A DNA stretch of 64,000 nt, taken from NCBI GenBank assembly GCA_050084515.1, contig CM114271.1, positions 29,078,001 to 29,142,000 of the forward strand. The letters run 5' to 3'. The notes below the pieces were generated by a model. It searched no databases and was not told the origin of the DNA. It was given only the letters and a program-made list of their open reading frames with translations. Shown here piece after piece: positions 35,295 through 46,900 of this stretch (positions are counted from its first letter, which is position 1; every line of letters starts with the position of its first letter). Both the position numbers and the translations under genes were made by a program. This DNA comes from Blasia pusilla. Its lineage: Eukaryota > Marchantiophyta > Marchantiopsida > Blasiales.

Positions 35295-35370
35295 AGGTTG
35301 CACGGAAATGAACAAGTCTGGACATGTCCTCGGACATGGCCGGCCCGCACGCCATCCCGTCCCAGAGCCC
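35295..35370. mobile_element. GC-rich hAT-like terminus, left part (interrupted by copia)
   Basis: Begins AGGTTGCACGGAAATGAA and carries GGACATGTCC, GGCCGGCCCGCAC and CCCGTCCCAG. Its continuation is at 41302-41530, beyond the copia insertion. A similar start (AGGTTGCACACGAAAAA) and similar GGCCCGCAC/GACATGTCC words occur at 62.33-62.6 kb. GC-rich GGGCCCG-type subterminal repeats are typical of plant hAT elements. Family assignment is tentative. Confidence 0.4.
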
Positions 35371-35680
35371 TATGGAAAACTGCTAAACAAGCATAACTAA
35401 TGGAAAAGGACTCTCACACACACACACACACCACCATGGAGAACAAAATTGGTAATGAGAGAATGAATGGAGGCTAGTCCCCTTCTCAATTATATAGGGT
35501 ATGTACAAGGAATCCTAATCCTAACCTTAGTCTCGAGTTAGACTAATTGTGATTAACTAACCCTAGTTAAGATAATCGTGCTTAATTGACTAACCAAGAT
35601 TAAGCTTCCCTACTTCGTGTGAGTACCAAATGTAGCAGTTCAGGTGTCTCATGAGCTTGGTTGTAACTCAATCTTCAATA
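35371..35680 (-). repeat. Copia 3' LTR (left on the plus strand)
   Basis: About 310 bp, aligned throughout with 40995-41296. Contains a short CA microsatellite (35413-35431), the shared block TTAGTCTCGAGTTAGACTAA and the end TCTTCAATA. Terminal TG/CA are degenerate (starts TATGG on plus, ends ATA). Confidence 0.88.
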
Positions 35681-35694
35681 CTCCCCCTCAAGCT
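35681..35694 (-). promoter_or_regulatory. Copia polypurine tract
   Basis: AGCTTGAGGGGGAG on the minus strand directly abuts the 3' LTR. It is the plus-strand primer site for reverse transcription and matches the common plant copia PPT. Confidence 0.8.
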
Positions 35695-38600
35695 CATATC
35701 GATATCTCTAACGCCTAAATTATTTCTACACATCTCAAACTTATCTCTAAACAATACCTTTGTAAAGATGTCAGCAATTTGTTGATCTGTACCTTTATAC
35801 ACAAGATCATTTTCTCCTGCAAGCACTTTCTCTTTGATAAAATGATAGTGCATCTCAACATGCTTTGTACGAGCATGAAATACAAGGTTATTAGCAAGCT
35901 TGATGCTACTAATATTTTATGCATATATTACACTATGTCCTAAGTTACTAACACCAATCTCAACAAATAATCGATAAAGCCACACTGCCTCACATGGTGC
36001 ATTGGTTGCTCCTTTGTACTCAGCCTTTGTTGAAGATAAAGCAACTGTTGGTTGCTTCTTTGAAGCCCAACTTATAGCTACGCTTCCCAAAGTAAATGAA
36101 TAATCAGATGTGGAGTGTCGATCAGACACGCTTCCTGCCCAATCAGCATCTGTGAATCCGTGTAATTGAAAACTCGGAGAAGGTTCAAATTGAAGCCCGA
36201 ATTGAATAAAGAATTTCACATACCGCATAATCCTCCTCACAACATCAAGGTGAGGTTTTCGAGGTGCTTGCATAAATTGGCTCATTAGGCCAACACCATA
36301 ACTTAAATTTAGTCTGGTTATAGTTAGATAGATCAAACTTCCAACCATGCGCCTGTATATATTAGAATCTGCAAGCAACTCTCCTTCATCCACTCTTAGC
36401 TTTACACTCTGGTCCAACGGTGTAGAAATTGGATAACAAGCCGTCATACCATATTTTGAAAGCATATGAAGAGCACATTATCGTTGTAGTAACCACATGC
36501 TCTTTCCAACCTTGATAAACTCTATACCAAGGAAGTACTTGAGTTCTCCCAAGTCCTTCATATCAAATTCTGCTTGTAACTTAAGCTTGACTTGTTGTAC
36601 CATTTCTTCAGTACTCCCTGTAATCAGGAGATCGTCAACATACAACACATTGAGAACCGTATGATCTTGTCCTCTCAAGACATATAACGAGGAGTCAAAA
36701 TCACATGCCCTAAAACCCAACTCTTGTAGGACGTATGTAATCTTGCCATACCAAGCTCTTAGAGCTTGTTTGAGCCCGTATAGAGCTTTCTTCAACCTAC
36801 ATATACGAAATGGAAATTTGGGATGCTCGTATCCAAGTGGTTGAGTCATATATACCTCCTCGTATAGATCTCCATTCAAGAAGGTATTCTTGACGTCCAT
36901 GTGATGTAATCTCCACTTCTTACTTAATGCAACTGCAACCACTATTCTCGTAGTCGCCATCTTTGCAACAGGGCTAAATATTTCCTCATAATCGATACCA
37001 TATTGTTATGCATAGTCCTTAGCCACCAATCTCGCTTTATATCTGTTAATTGTACCATCTTGATTGCGCTTGATTTTATAACCCCATTTGCAACCAATAG
37101 CTTTCTTACCGGAAGGTAAATCAACATGCTCCAATGTTTGTTGATGTCTTAATATAGCAAGCTCTTCCTCCATAGCTTGAATCCATTCGACTTTACTTGC
37201 AGCTTCTTCAAAACAACTCGGCTCTTGTTCTTGAAGGGTAGTCATCATAGATGGATGATGTGTTGCAAGGAAACCTTTATTTATGAATCTATGAACTAGA
37301 TGTGTAACTCTACCTAGTCTACGAAGTTGTTGTTCAGAGGTAGATGCCTCTGACACCTAACTCAAGCTCTGACTAGTGTCAATAGAATGAATACGTACTC
37401 TTCTGGTCCATGGACTCACAGATCTAATTGATGAATTTAGAACCTCTCAAGACAACATCCCTACTCACATAGAATTGCCTAGAGGATGGAATTATAGCAC
37501 TTATACCCCTTAGTTCCATCAAGATAGCCAATGAAAATACATCTCTCTACTTTTGGATCTAATTTCTTTCTCTTTTCATCCGGAATATGAACATAGCAAA
37601 TACATCCAAAATACTTTCAAGAAGGAAAATCAAAATTGGTTTACTTTCCGGTGAGAACTTCGGATGGAGTTTTATCAAACTCATGCTATTGGAGTTTGGT
37701 TGATTAAAATACTTGCACATGCTACTACCTCTGCCCAATATGATTTTGGCATGTTCTTTTCATTTAGCATAGCTCGTGCAATTTCTGCAATATGTCTATT
37801 CTTTCTCTCTGCTACACCATTTTGTTGTGGAGTATAACTACATGTGATTTGTCTCTCGATGCCATTCTCTCTCAAAAACTCATCAAATTCATGAGAGAGA
37901 AATTCTCCTCCTCCATCAGATCTCAATTTAATATGTATTTACCTGATTGCTTTTCTACCATAGTCTTAAAGGTGTGAAACATAGAGAGGACTTCAGACTT
38001 ATGCTTCAAGAAGTATACCCATATCTTCCTTGAGAAATCATCAATAAATGACAAAGTACTCACTCCCACTAAGACTAGGTTGTGATGCAGTCCAAACATT
38101 TGTGTGGATGATTTCCAATATATTGGATGCTCGTGTACCTTGATGAGGAAAAGAAAATCTAGATTTTTTTCCAAATTGACATGCAGGACATACCTCTAAC
38201 GTAGTAGGATTTGTGAAACTTGGGGAGTCATATTACAAATTTAGATGATGAAAGACTGTAATCTTTGAAAGTTCATGTGTCCACATCTCTTATGCCATCA
38301 CATTTAGATGTGTGACTTGTTGGTCGTTTGACCATACATCCAAACATTGTTGTTTCTTTCTGTGGTAAAACAACATCGAGTTTGAACATTCTCCCTTCTC
38401 TACTTCCCTTGGCCACCAACTTCTTATTCGGCTCCATTGTTTCAATGAAACAACCATCTACGTTAAATTTCACTTGATAACCCTGTTCTACTATCTGTCC
38501 TACAGAGATCAGGTTTCTTGGAATGGTAGGAACATAGAGAACATTTCCAAGAGCACAAAGACCATCTATGCTATTGAGACTTTATCAAGATATCGTGATA

Positions 38601-39480
38601 TGATGTAAGGCTCTTGTTCTCATATTTTCCTTCTTCTTGAAGCAAAACTTTGCATAGTGATCCTTTATCCCACAGTAATTACAAGATCCAGGGACCCTCT
38701 GTTGCTGACCTCGACCCCAACGGTTTCCACCATCACCACCTTGTGATTGTGTGGTACTGGTTTGTAGTTGATTGTGTGACGTTATATTTAGTGCCTCTTC
38801 CTCCATATGCTTGATATCCTACATGACCACGGAAGCTTCTGCCACGACCCCTGCCTCTGTTTGATCCATAACCTGCAAATAGCGCACTCTCTTATAGACT
38901 AGACGAGCTATCGCTGCCTACTAGGCGCATCTCTTCACTGATTAACATAGGGACTAACTCTTGAAAGCTTTGGATACTTCTTTCTCATAGAGATAGAGGT
39001 CTTAAAGGACTTGTAATCCTTTGGAAGGCCTTGAAGTGAACAAAATCAGATGATCATCTTCTACTGTCATTCCAATGCTATTCAAGTGATCAACAATATA
39101 TCTGATACTCAAAATATAATCATTGATGCTCTGCGATACTTTTCTCACTTCGTTCAATTGCTGTTTCAATTGAAGCTTTTTGGCCTTTGTAGATGTTTGG
39201 AACAACTTTTCCAATGCATCCTAGGCCTCTTTTGGAATATCAACATATTGAATGTGATCGTTATTGAAATGTGGTGGATTACTTGCCTTGCGCATTTGTT
39301 CCAAGCGTGAACATTCAAGTCTGTTGAGTCATCTTCTGGCATGGTCTCATCACATGTGACAAGCTCCTATAGTTCTTGACCCATGAGAAATTGTTTTATG
39401 GGAAACTTCCAGACATTGTAATTCTGCTTATCTAGCTTCTTGCCTGTGATTGCCGTTGAGGAATACTCCATGACGAACAA
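35690..39480 (-). pseudogene. Copia gag-pol (decayed)
   Basis: From high to low coordinates: Gag segment at 39214-39002 (KKLQLKQQLNEVRKVSQSIN, the UBN2-type gag domain); CCHC knuckle CNYCGIKDHYAKFC near 38700; pre-integrase zinc region near 38450-38200; integrase core at 38174-37680 ([37 protein letters not shown]); RT at 37356-36480 (LNGDLYEEVYM, LYGLKQALRAWY, LYVDDLLITGS); RNase H at 36465-35670 (TDADWAGSVSDRHST, ALSSTKAEY). At least six frame breaks or stops separate the blocks. RT YVDD and the RNase H Asp are still present. Confidence 0.9.
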
Positions 39481-39534
39481 TTTCACTCACAAAAATATAA
39501 TTTCAGGCTTTCTACTACTCCAATTGAAGCATAG

Positions 39535-40537
39535 TGTCGCGACCCTCATGACCAAACAAGTGCCAAGCGGAACATCGGAATATTAGCGGGCTCACGCTAA
39601 GATGGTTTGCGCGTTGGAGTTGTCTCAAAGAGGAGACAAGATACGAGACGCGAGCGAGGAGTCGCGTTTCAGGTGTTATGGTCACGACTGAGAAACCTGA
39701 ACCAAACGCGGAATGAGACTTGAAAGAAGTCGAGTCTAGGAAGTGGGTTGCCAAAGGAAAGATCCGGATTTGGAACGCCACTAGCGTTTGAGAGTTTCCG
39801 ACTGTATTTATGACCATAACTTTTAGTGACAAGATGCGTTTGGAGCAAATAAGGGTGCGTTGGAAATATTATGGAGAGTCGGTCCAAACGCACCAAAGAT
39901 CGCTGCAAACGCATAAGCAGCGGCCGAGATACAACCCAAAAACGATTGTAAGTGGAGTCGGGTTGAGGGCCACAATGAAGGGCCCGACCCTCTTTTCCCA
40001 AAGGGGAGGGGTTATTGGAGAACCCCAGAAGTACTAGTAAGGGGGAAGGTCTCCGAGAGTGCTTGGAACCCAAACCCCACTTTGGGCGCCGCGGGGCGGC
40101 TGAAAGGCATGGAACGGAACGCGAGTTTGGGGGTTGGGTTGGAAAACCTGCACCAAGTCCATTGAGGCGATTTTAGACATCCCTCTTGGATTCCACCCCG
40201 CGATTCAATTACTTGGGTCTCGGTTCGGAACTCACCCAAGGAGCGTTGAATAGTTGGGATCGCTAGGCGCGCAAGTGCCGTTTCAGATCCTTGGACTAAC
40301 TAGGAAGTCTGTTCCAAGTCTTGAAGGACTTGCCATGTTTTGGAAGCTAGGAACTAAGGAAGGTTGAGCTTGATGAGACGCCGAGTTGAGGACTCGGTGG
40401 GTTGGAACGCCGGTTGGCCCAAACCCGACTAACGAGAGTGCGTGTTTGGGTGCAGATCGGCGATGAGTTCGTGACCTACTGAACGCAAGCTTCCGCAATA
40501 CTAAAGATTGACGTTCAAGGAGAGTAGGGGCGCGACA
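39535..40537 (+). mobile_element. Solo LTR, family A copy 2 (1003 bp), TSD CATAG
   Basis: Starts TGTCGCGACCC and ends GGGGCGCGACA. The TSD CATAG is perfect at 39530-39534 and 40538-40542. It shares order and words with the element at 24675-25707 along its whole length. It lies inside the copia element between PBS and gag, so it inserted after the copia. No full-length parent of this family is in the window. Confidence 0.9.
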
Positions 40538-40982
40538 CATAGACCACTCCTACACAGAAATTGACCTGAAATTTTCCAAAATTGATTAATTGTATGAAAG
40601 AACTAGTCAAAATTGGTGTGTAGAGAGCGAACTACACAACTTTTCTTTACTAATTGCACTTTCCTACACTGAAATTACTACTGTCGGAGCTCAGAATGTG
40701 AGAATCGAGCAATTTGGATGCATTGGAAAGCTCTCGACGAGCTCTACAAGACAGCTAGAACAAGGCTTTGGCATTGTTCTAGCCGCTATGGACCCAGATG
40801 GCTAAATCGACCAGGAAAGCCTTAATAAATGCCTCCAAAGTTTTATCACCATCAAAGCTCCATATGAAATGTGCATCCACTGAGCTCTGAAGAAAACTTC
40901 CTTCTCCCAAACTGAAATTGTGCCTTCTCTTGCCTCTCTTCTCTCCTCAAACACCAAGAATTTCAAGTGTTGTTCTCCTATC

Positions 40983-40994
40983 GCTCTAATACCA
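40983..40994 (-). promoter_or_regulatory. Copia primer-binding site (initiator-Met tRNA)
   Basis: GCTCTAATACCA on plus, the complement of TGGTATTAGAGC, one base from the canonical TGGTATCAGAGC. It directly abuts the 5' LTR starting at 40995. Confidence 0.85.
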
Positions 40995-41296
40995 TGTACA
41001 AAACTGCTCAACAAGCATAGCTGGTGGAAAACCGCTCTCACACATACGTACCACCATGGAGAAAAAAATTTGCAATTAAGAATGAGTGGAGGCTGGTCCC
41101 CTTCTCAATGTAGGGTATTTACAAGCAACCCTAACCCTAACCTTAGTCTCGAGTTAGACTAACTGTGATTAACTAACCCTAGTTAAGATAATCGCGCTTA
41201 ATTGGCTAACAAAGATTAAGCTTCCCTACTTCGTGTGAGTACCAAATGTAGCAATTCAGATGTCTCATGAGCTTGACTGTAACTCAATCTTCAATA
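40995..41296 (-). repeat. Copia 5' LTR (right on the plus strand)
   Basis: 302 bp, starts TGTACAAAACTGC and ends CTTCAATA on plus. It contains two telomere-like CCCTAA units, which are part of the LTR and not a telomere. Followed by the TSD AGCCC. Confidence 0.88.
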
Positions 41297-41301
41297 AGCC
41301 C

Positions 41302-41530
41302 GTTCAGAGCCTATTACGTAGACCCAAACTAATAGAGCCCAGATCCATTGCGGGGCCCATGGCAGGCCCACAGGGCGGGCTTAGGCCTACATAGGGACCG
41401 CCATGCATGCCTACCACGGTGCCCGCAACGGTGCAGAATCTGTCAGACCCGGTCTATGCGGCGTGCTCTAGGTGGGCTTGGGTGAGGGCCGTGGGTACCT
41501 GAGCCCGCACGGGCATGTCCGTCCATATGC
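41302..41530. mobile_element. GC-rich hAT-like terminus, right part
   Basis: Continuation of 35295-35370 across the copia insertion. Rich in GGCCCA, GGGCGGGC, AGCCCGCACGGGCATGTCC. It lies immediately next to the hAT transposase relic (41.55-43.3 kb) and may be that element's 3' subterminal region. Confidence 0.4.
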
Positions 41531-41547
41531 ATAGGATAGACATAAGT

Positions 41548-43330
41548 CTATGGATATGGATATGTTCCCAAACATGAACTTTGTCCATGTGCAATCCTAC
41601 TAAGCCCGTAGTGGCCCGCGACTTGACTAAAATTATTATTCATCCTCACAAACTTCCTTCCCCAATATGTTATTTTCATCTTGAGACGACCATGCCTTAC
41701 CATTCTTAATGTTAGAATCCAAATTATCACATTCAAAATCTCCAGGTGGAAGAGGCTCGTTATCTTCAAAATCACCATCTTAAATCCGCTATGCCTTTTT
41801 TTTTCAATGATTGTTGTTTCAAGGATATTCTCCTTTAGTGGGTTCATTTGCCCCACTCTCCATTCCTGTTCTAAACTTCCCTTCCCATACTTCTCATCGT
41901 GACGCTTTCGTAACAACTCTTGTTGGCTTCTTGATCTATAATACTTGTGCAAGTATAACATGCATGCATTAAGTGCAAAACTTAGAGGCTTGAATGTTTA
42001 TGCGATCATTGTGATATACATAAGCTAAATCATTTGCAATGGAAGCTTTATGTCAATTTCTATGTTGGTTGAAAATGAATCCATAGAAACTTCAACTGCT
42101 ATCGCAAGCCAATGCAATGACTATCTGCATAAAGAAACATATGAAAATACTTTGTAAACTTGTAGCCGAGTGTCTGTAAGCCAACCACTATTCATGCCCA
42201 TTTTGAGTCAGGTAAAAGAATTCACAATCTATGTTCTAGATTGCAGCTTGTTAAAGCAGATGGTATTATGCTATACGACAATTGACTTTGAAAGATCATA
42301 GAGCATCACCTATTAAATCCAACATATGTATGCTCGGCCCCATAGGTTGAAATAGTCTCTAAAGCTTTGTATGCACTAAGGAACAAAGATGTATCGCTTG
42401 TGCTTGTTTGAGAATAAATCCTTAGGATTGAGCAACATGGCAACATAATGCAAAACATTTTCCCATAATCTCCTCTGAGGTAACATTGCGTGGCAACATT
42501 GCGTCAAGGCACTATGCTGTGTGATTCAAACACTCCTTCATGATAAGATTATAAGTACAATCATGCTCATCTGATGCGATCTCCACCTTATTCTTCAAAC
42601 ACCTAGTTTGATAGTAGATTCCCCCAATGATTCTTTATGACTATCCATTAATGGAATCAAGGTATTGAGTTCCCAAAAATCTTCTAAAGGTTATAAAATT
42701 TGTCCCAAAATCTAGTATCTAATTTTGTTCTCTAGAGACTCTCAATCTCCTTGTTTTTTCTATTTGCACCATCGATGAAATTCTCGAATTCCTTAGTAAT
42801 CATCATATGTTTTCAATATAGTCGGAGCTTAAAAACTTGATCCAAATAGATGTAATTAGTTGCAAATCTTCTCTTCGCAGGTAAAAGCTATGTCAACTAG
42901 TTTGAGAATAAGTGAAAAAACATACAATGGGTAACATACAATGGGTAGCATACAATGATTCTTGAAGAATTTAACCCTACTACAACATTTAGAAAATATG
43001 GTTGAAAAAAATATTATTCTATCCAAATATTTACAAACCAACTTCGATCCATGAGCAACACAACCACCCCATAAAATACAAGGATGAGGTTAAGTAACAA
43101 AAGAACTTGCTAACTTACAAATTGATGCATGGTTTGTGACAAATTGAATAAATTTCTTTGGGTCCATTTTGTTTATATGCCCAATAGTAATTCGTGCAAT
43201 CCATTCTGCACTCTTTATTATGCTTGAGGCATTGATAGCCTCAATGAAAATTTCACCTCCTATGAATGCTAACAAAATATTTGTGAGAGGCCTTTCTTGG
43301 AAATTGGTCCATTTCAATCGTCTCTAAATT
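41548..43330 (-). pseudogene. hAT-type transposase relic (DUF659 region)
   Basis: The segment at 43317-43090 reads RPLTNILLAFIGGEIFIEAI...KSAEWIARI...FIQFVTNHASICK. This aligns with the DUF659 pattern RPL.N......G..F...ID.S....DA.YI......VVTDNA of plant hAT transposases. The catalytic Asp of TDN is replaced (TNH). Further down, GCVAHGSKLVCKYLDRI and VKFFKNHCML (43060-42930) fit the C.AH.LDL and V.FI.NH segments. The C-terminal part (41960-41550) has LHKYYRSRSQQELLRK but the dimerisation domain is not clear. Multiple stops and frame changes. Confidence 0.55.
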
Positions 43331-43956
43331 TTTTTTACTTATAATTCTTCCGTATCTCCATCATCTTTTTCATATTTGTTTCAACATGGGGTTTGCAACA
43401 AGGAAAATCCTTACAAGGCATCCACTCAGGATTAGGTCTTTGGTATGCATTCCCCAAGCTCGCAACTGTCCTTAAAGCCTCCTAGAAATGGGGATTCAAT
43501 CTTCTCCTAGTTGAATGACCATCTAGATATTATAAAGGCAAGCGCAAAATTTAGATGGATATCCTCATGATGTAAATTTTCCCTAATGAAGCCAATGCAT
43601 CCCTTTCCAAAACCAAATTAGAGTCCACCATCTCGTCCTCTTACATTAAGTTTCTCACCATATTTTGAGAAGAAAATATGAGAGTTGTGAAAATAAAATT
43701 GGTGCATATAGGACTTGCTAGTTGTCTATTAGGAGTTCTACAATCGATGATAAGATTAAGATCTAGTCTCATCGAAGCCTCATGTATGGAATTGGTAGAT
43801 CTATGGATTCATATTATTTCTTCATTCGCTTGCCTTCAAGATCGAGGGATGTTTTTCCTCCAACGATTATTTTCCATCCACGTATAAGCCAAGGTCTTTA
43901 ATTGCAACTATATTGGATAAGGAAAATTCAAGCATGTGTTAATCTTAATGTCTTGA

Positions 43957-43981
43957 TTTTTTTTTTTTTTTTTTTTTTTTT
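43957..43981. repeat. Poly(T) run, 25 nt
   Basis: Uninterrupted T25. It could be the poly(A) end of a minus-strand retroposed sequence, but no body or TSD was identified. Confidence 0.7.
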
Positions 43982-43999
43982 CCAAGTGGACTCTACACA

Positions 44000-46900
44000 T
44001 AGATGTTAATGTACGTAATGTGATAAGATTACGGGTGGATTGGCTTTGAAACCAATTGCACTTTCCACAACTACTCCCACTAACTCATCTACTATTGTCT
44101 ATTTTTTACCAAATTTCTTGAAGATAGCCATTGCAAAATCTTATTTGATGGAATTAGGGTCCTCATTAAAATACCCAAAGTCTTTGACTATTTACTAGCG
44201 ATCAAACCCCTTCACTGATACCCGGTGTCAAAGTTGGTGCCTGACACTTAGTGCCAGACTCTAGGCTAGGGGCCCTCATACGTTTCCCGCATTTAGGGTT
44301 TAGGGGCTGGGTGGGTTTAGGGTGGGGTGTTGATACCCCATTTTCTATGGCCCCAACAAGAGAGGGGAGAAAATGGAAGATTGAGAAAATAAATTTTTTT
44401 GGGATTGTAGTAATATAGGAAAAATTTTCTTCTAAAACCAAGCCCATAAAGGGTCCTATCGCTAGACAAAAAATTCCGGCCCCCAAATATTCAAATTTTT
44501 TTTCCAAAAACCTCTGAAAATTCTTTTTCCAAAAATTCGGGTGTGAGTTTGTGATTGAACCTTGATGAATACGTACTTTTGGCTCCTAGCATATACCCCA
44601 AAAATTTATAATCCATTGATTTTTGATGTATAGGGTCCATTTGTTGATTCAAATTAAAAATTGAAAATCATGCATGCGCATGGAAAGGGTTGTGAATGTG
44701 TGATTACTTAAGTGGAAGGGGGCCGGGCCAAAATTGATCTTCACTTTACGAGCGTGTCTAAAAACTATATCTCAATGCAGTACAGTGTGCAATAATACCT
44801 TGCATTCTTGAATAGCTATCTTCTTATGCCAAGCTCATATAGAATGCCTTCTTCTCAAGATCCCAAGCTCCATCAGTGACAATCTTCCAGTCATGTCTAA
44901 TTGTGGCATGGATAAACAACCAAGTTCTTAAATCTCTTCTTCTATTTCTTCGTTAGACTTTGTATAAACTTAACTCACACTTTGGAATATAATGCTAAAA
45001 TTGTATGCGGTTCTCACAAAACTTTTTCTGAAACCTTCTCTTTCAACGATCATACTAGCATTCTTAGTAGCCTCCATCTACTTGTCCCCAAAATGACTGT
45101 AGTCACCATATCTACTCTCATTATTTCCATGTATAGGAAGGTCTTCACCCATCTTGACGCAATGACGTTACCTTTGGGATTCGCGTGCTTTGCAAAAGTA
45201 TCATGTGCTCTAATATATCTCCACCAAAACCTTTACTGCAATTTTAGCCACTAGATGAGCAATATTAGTTGCCAACTATACCATAGTAGCTTCCAAATTT
45301 TCCTTTGTATGTGGGTGGAGGTTGGTGTATCCATAGGCCTACCAACAAATGTATCTGCTTTGCAATTTTGACCATCTTCTTTGCAATGGCTACCGCTAAT
45401 GTAGGCGTAGCTACGTCCCTTTGATACTTGTATACCATGTCTTGGGACATTTGTATGCATTTCATCCAAAAACACCACTTGGGTCATGACATCCTCATGA
45501 ATATACAAGATGTGGAATATTCTCTCCTTGTGTCTTCCCTTGCGATAGTCCATGATGCCTACTAGGGATGTGTACAATGCGATGTTGACCTCATCTAATT
45601 ACAAGAGGAGGCGGTCCACACACCCATGAGGTTATTAATTCATCACTCCTCACTACATGTATATTTTCAGTATAGATATGTCTAATGAACTCATTAGTGC
45701 AAATAGGATCAAAAAGTTTCTCAATCCATCCCAAGCCATAATATATTAATATGCATACAAGATCAACAAGTATCTTGGAACTCTAAGCAAGAATAGCTGG
45801 ATTGTAGATGCAAGCGAACATGAGGTTCTTGCCTATTTGTTGTGGAGGTCTCAAGTGTGTTAGCTTCATCAGAGGAAATCACTTCAAAACCTTTAGAGGT
45901 AGCTTCATTTTATCAATGTCTACGTATGTAGGGCATAATCGATAAGTGATGAGGTGTTTTTCTCTGGATGGTATGCATCTAACTTCCTCTCTTTGTAACT
46001 GTTCATCATATAATTTCACAAACCACATGCAATGGCAAGGGGAGGCCCTTCTTTGATAGGCTTAATAGTAGAATTGATGACATCCACAAGGTTTGAACTA
46101 GCTTCGCCATATAATGACAAAAGAAATGCACACCTTGCAAACTTCTCGGATTGTAGTTCTCGAATGAAGAAAGCCGCATGGGTGAATATCTAGATACAAT
46201 ATCTTTCTAGGCCATTTCTCCACATATCATACGTGGAAGCACGAGAAAGATGACCCATTCATCAAAGAAGTTATGTTCATCTACTCTTGACACCTAACAA
46301 ATAATCACAAGTAAACTATGATTAGGTGCCATACACTATTGCAAGCTGTATAGGATTGTTATTAGTTGTTATCCCACACAAAGAATTTTTGCTAGCCTAA
46401 AGATGATCCATTCATGAGAAAAGTACTATCCACCAACCTCTAACTCCTAAGAAATAAGTGAAACCATATTATGATTAGGCGCCAAACACTAATGCACGCC
46501 CAAAGGATTATGATTAGTCGCCATCCTATTGAAACGATAGTTGCCAAGAGACTAATGAATGAATGGAAAGAAAATATTACTTCTCTCTTTCTATCTTTTT
46601 TTATGCATACCATTCTTTGGATGAAAAATGAAATCCATTGAGTTTCTCTCTATGTATATGGTGCCAAGGAAGATGATGTAATAAAGAGATTCTAGGATGA
46701 TACAAAGTGTTGGAAGCTCCACAATAACATTTTGTCTTGTAAGCACTCAAATTACAAACACGATCACAAAGTATCCCTCTCTTCTCAACCATTACTTTCT
46801 TTGCTTCTACCTCTCATGTGGTGTTTCTTCACCTTTTTGTTCCACTGCAGTTTCTTCAAGAGAGTTCTTAAGTGATACTTTCTTCATAAGAGTTCTCATG

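Larger units (their letters stand above)
35371..41296 (-). mobile_element. Ty1/copia LTR retrotransposon (5.9 kb), TSD AGCCC, with a nested solo LTR
   Basis: Two about 300-bp LTRs (35371-35680 and 40995-41296) flank a minus-strand gag-pol. The 5-bp target-site duplication AGCCC is perfect at 35366-35370 and 41297-41301. The PBS complement GCTCTAATACCA (40983-40994) matches initiator-Met tRNA, the usual copia primer, with one difference. The polypurine tract reads GAGGGGGAG on the minus strand next to the left LTR. The domain order, Gag-zinc knuckle-integrase-RT-RNase H, is that of copia. A solo LTR (39535-40537) sits between the PBS and gag. Coding regions are broken, so it is non-autonomous. 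Confidence 0.92.

Noticed and set aside
41130-41155. Telomere-like CCCTAACCCTAACC
   Set aside because: Only two units, and they lie inside the copia LTR; the other LTR has the diverged equivalent.
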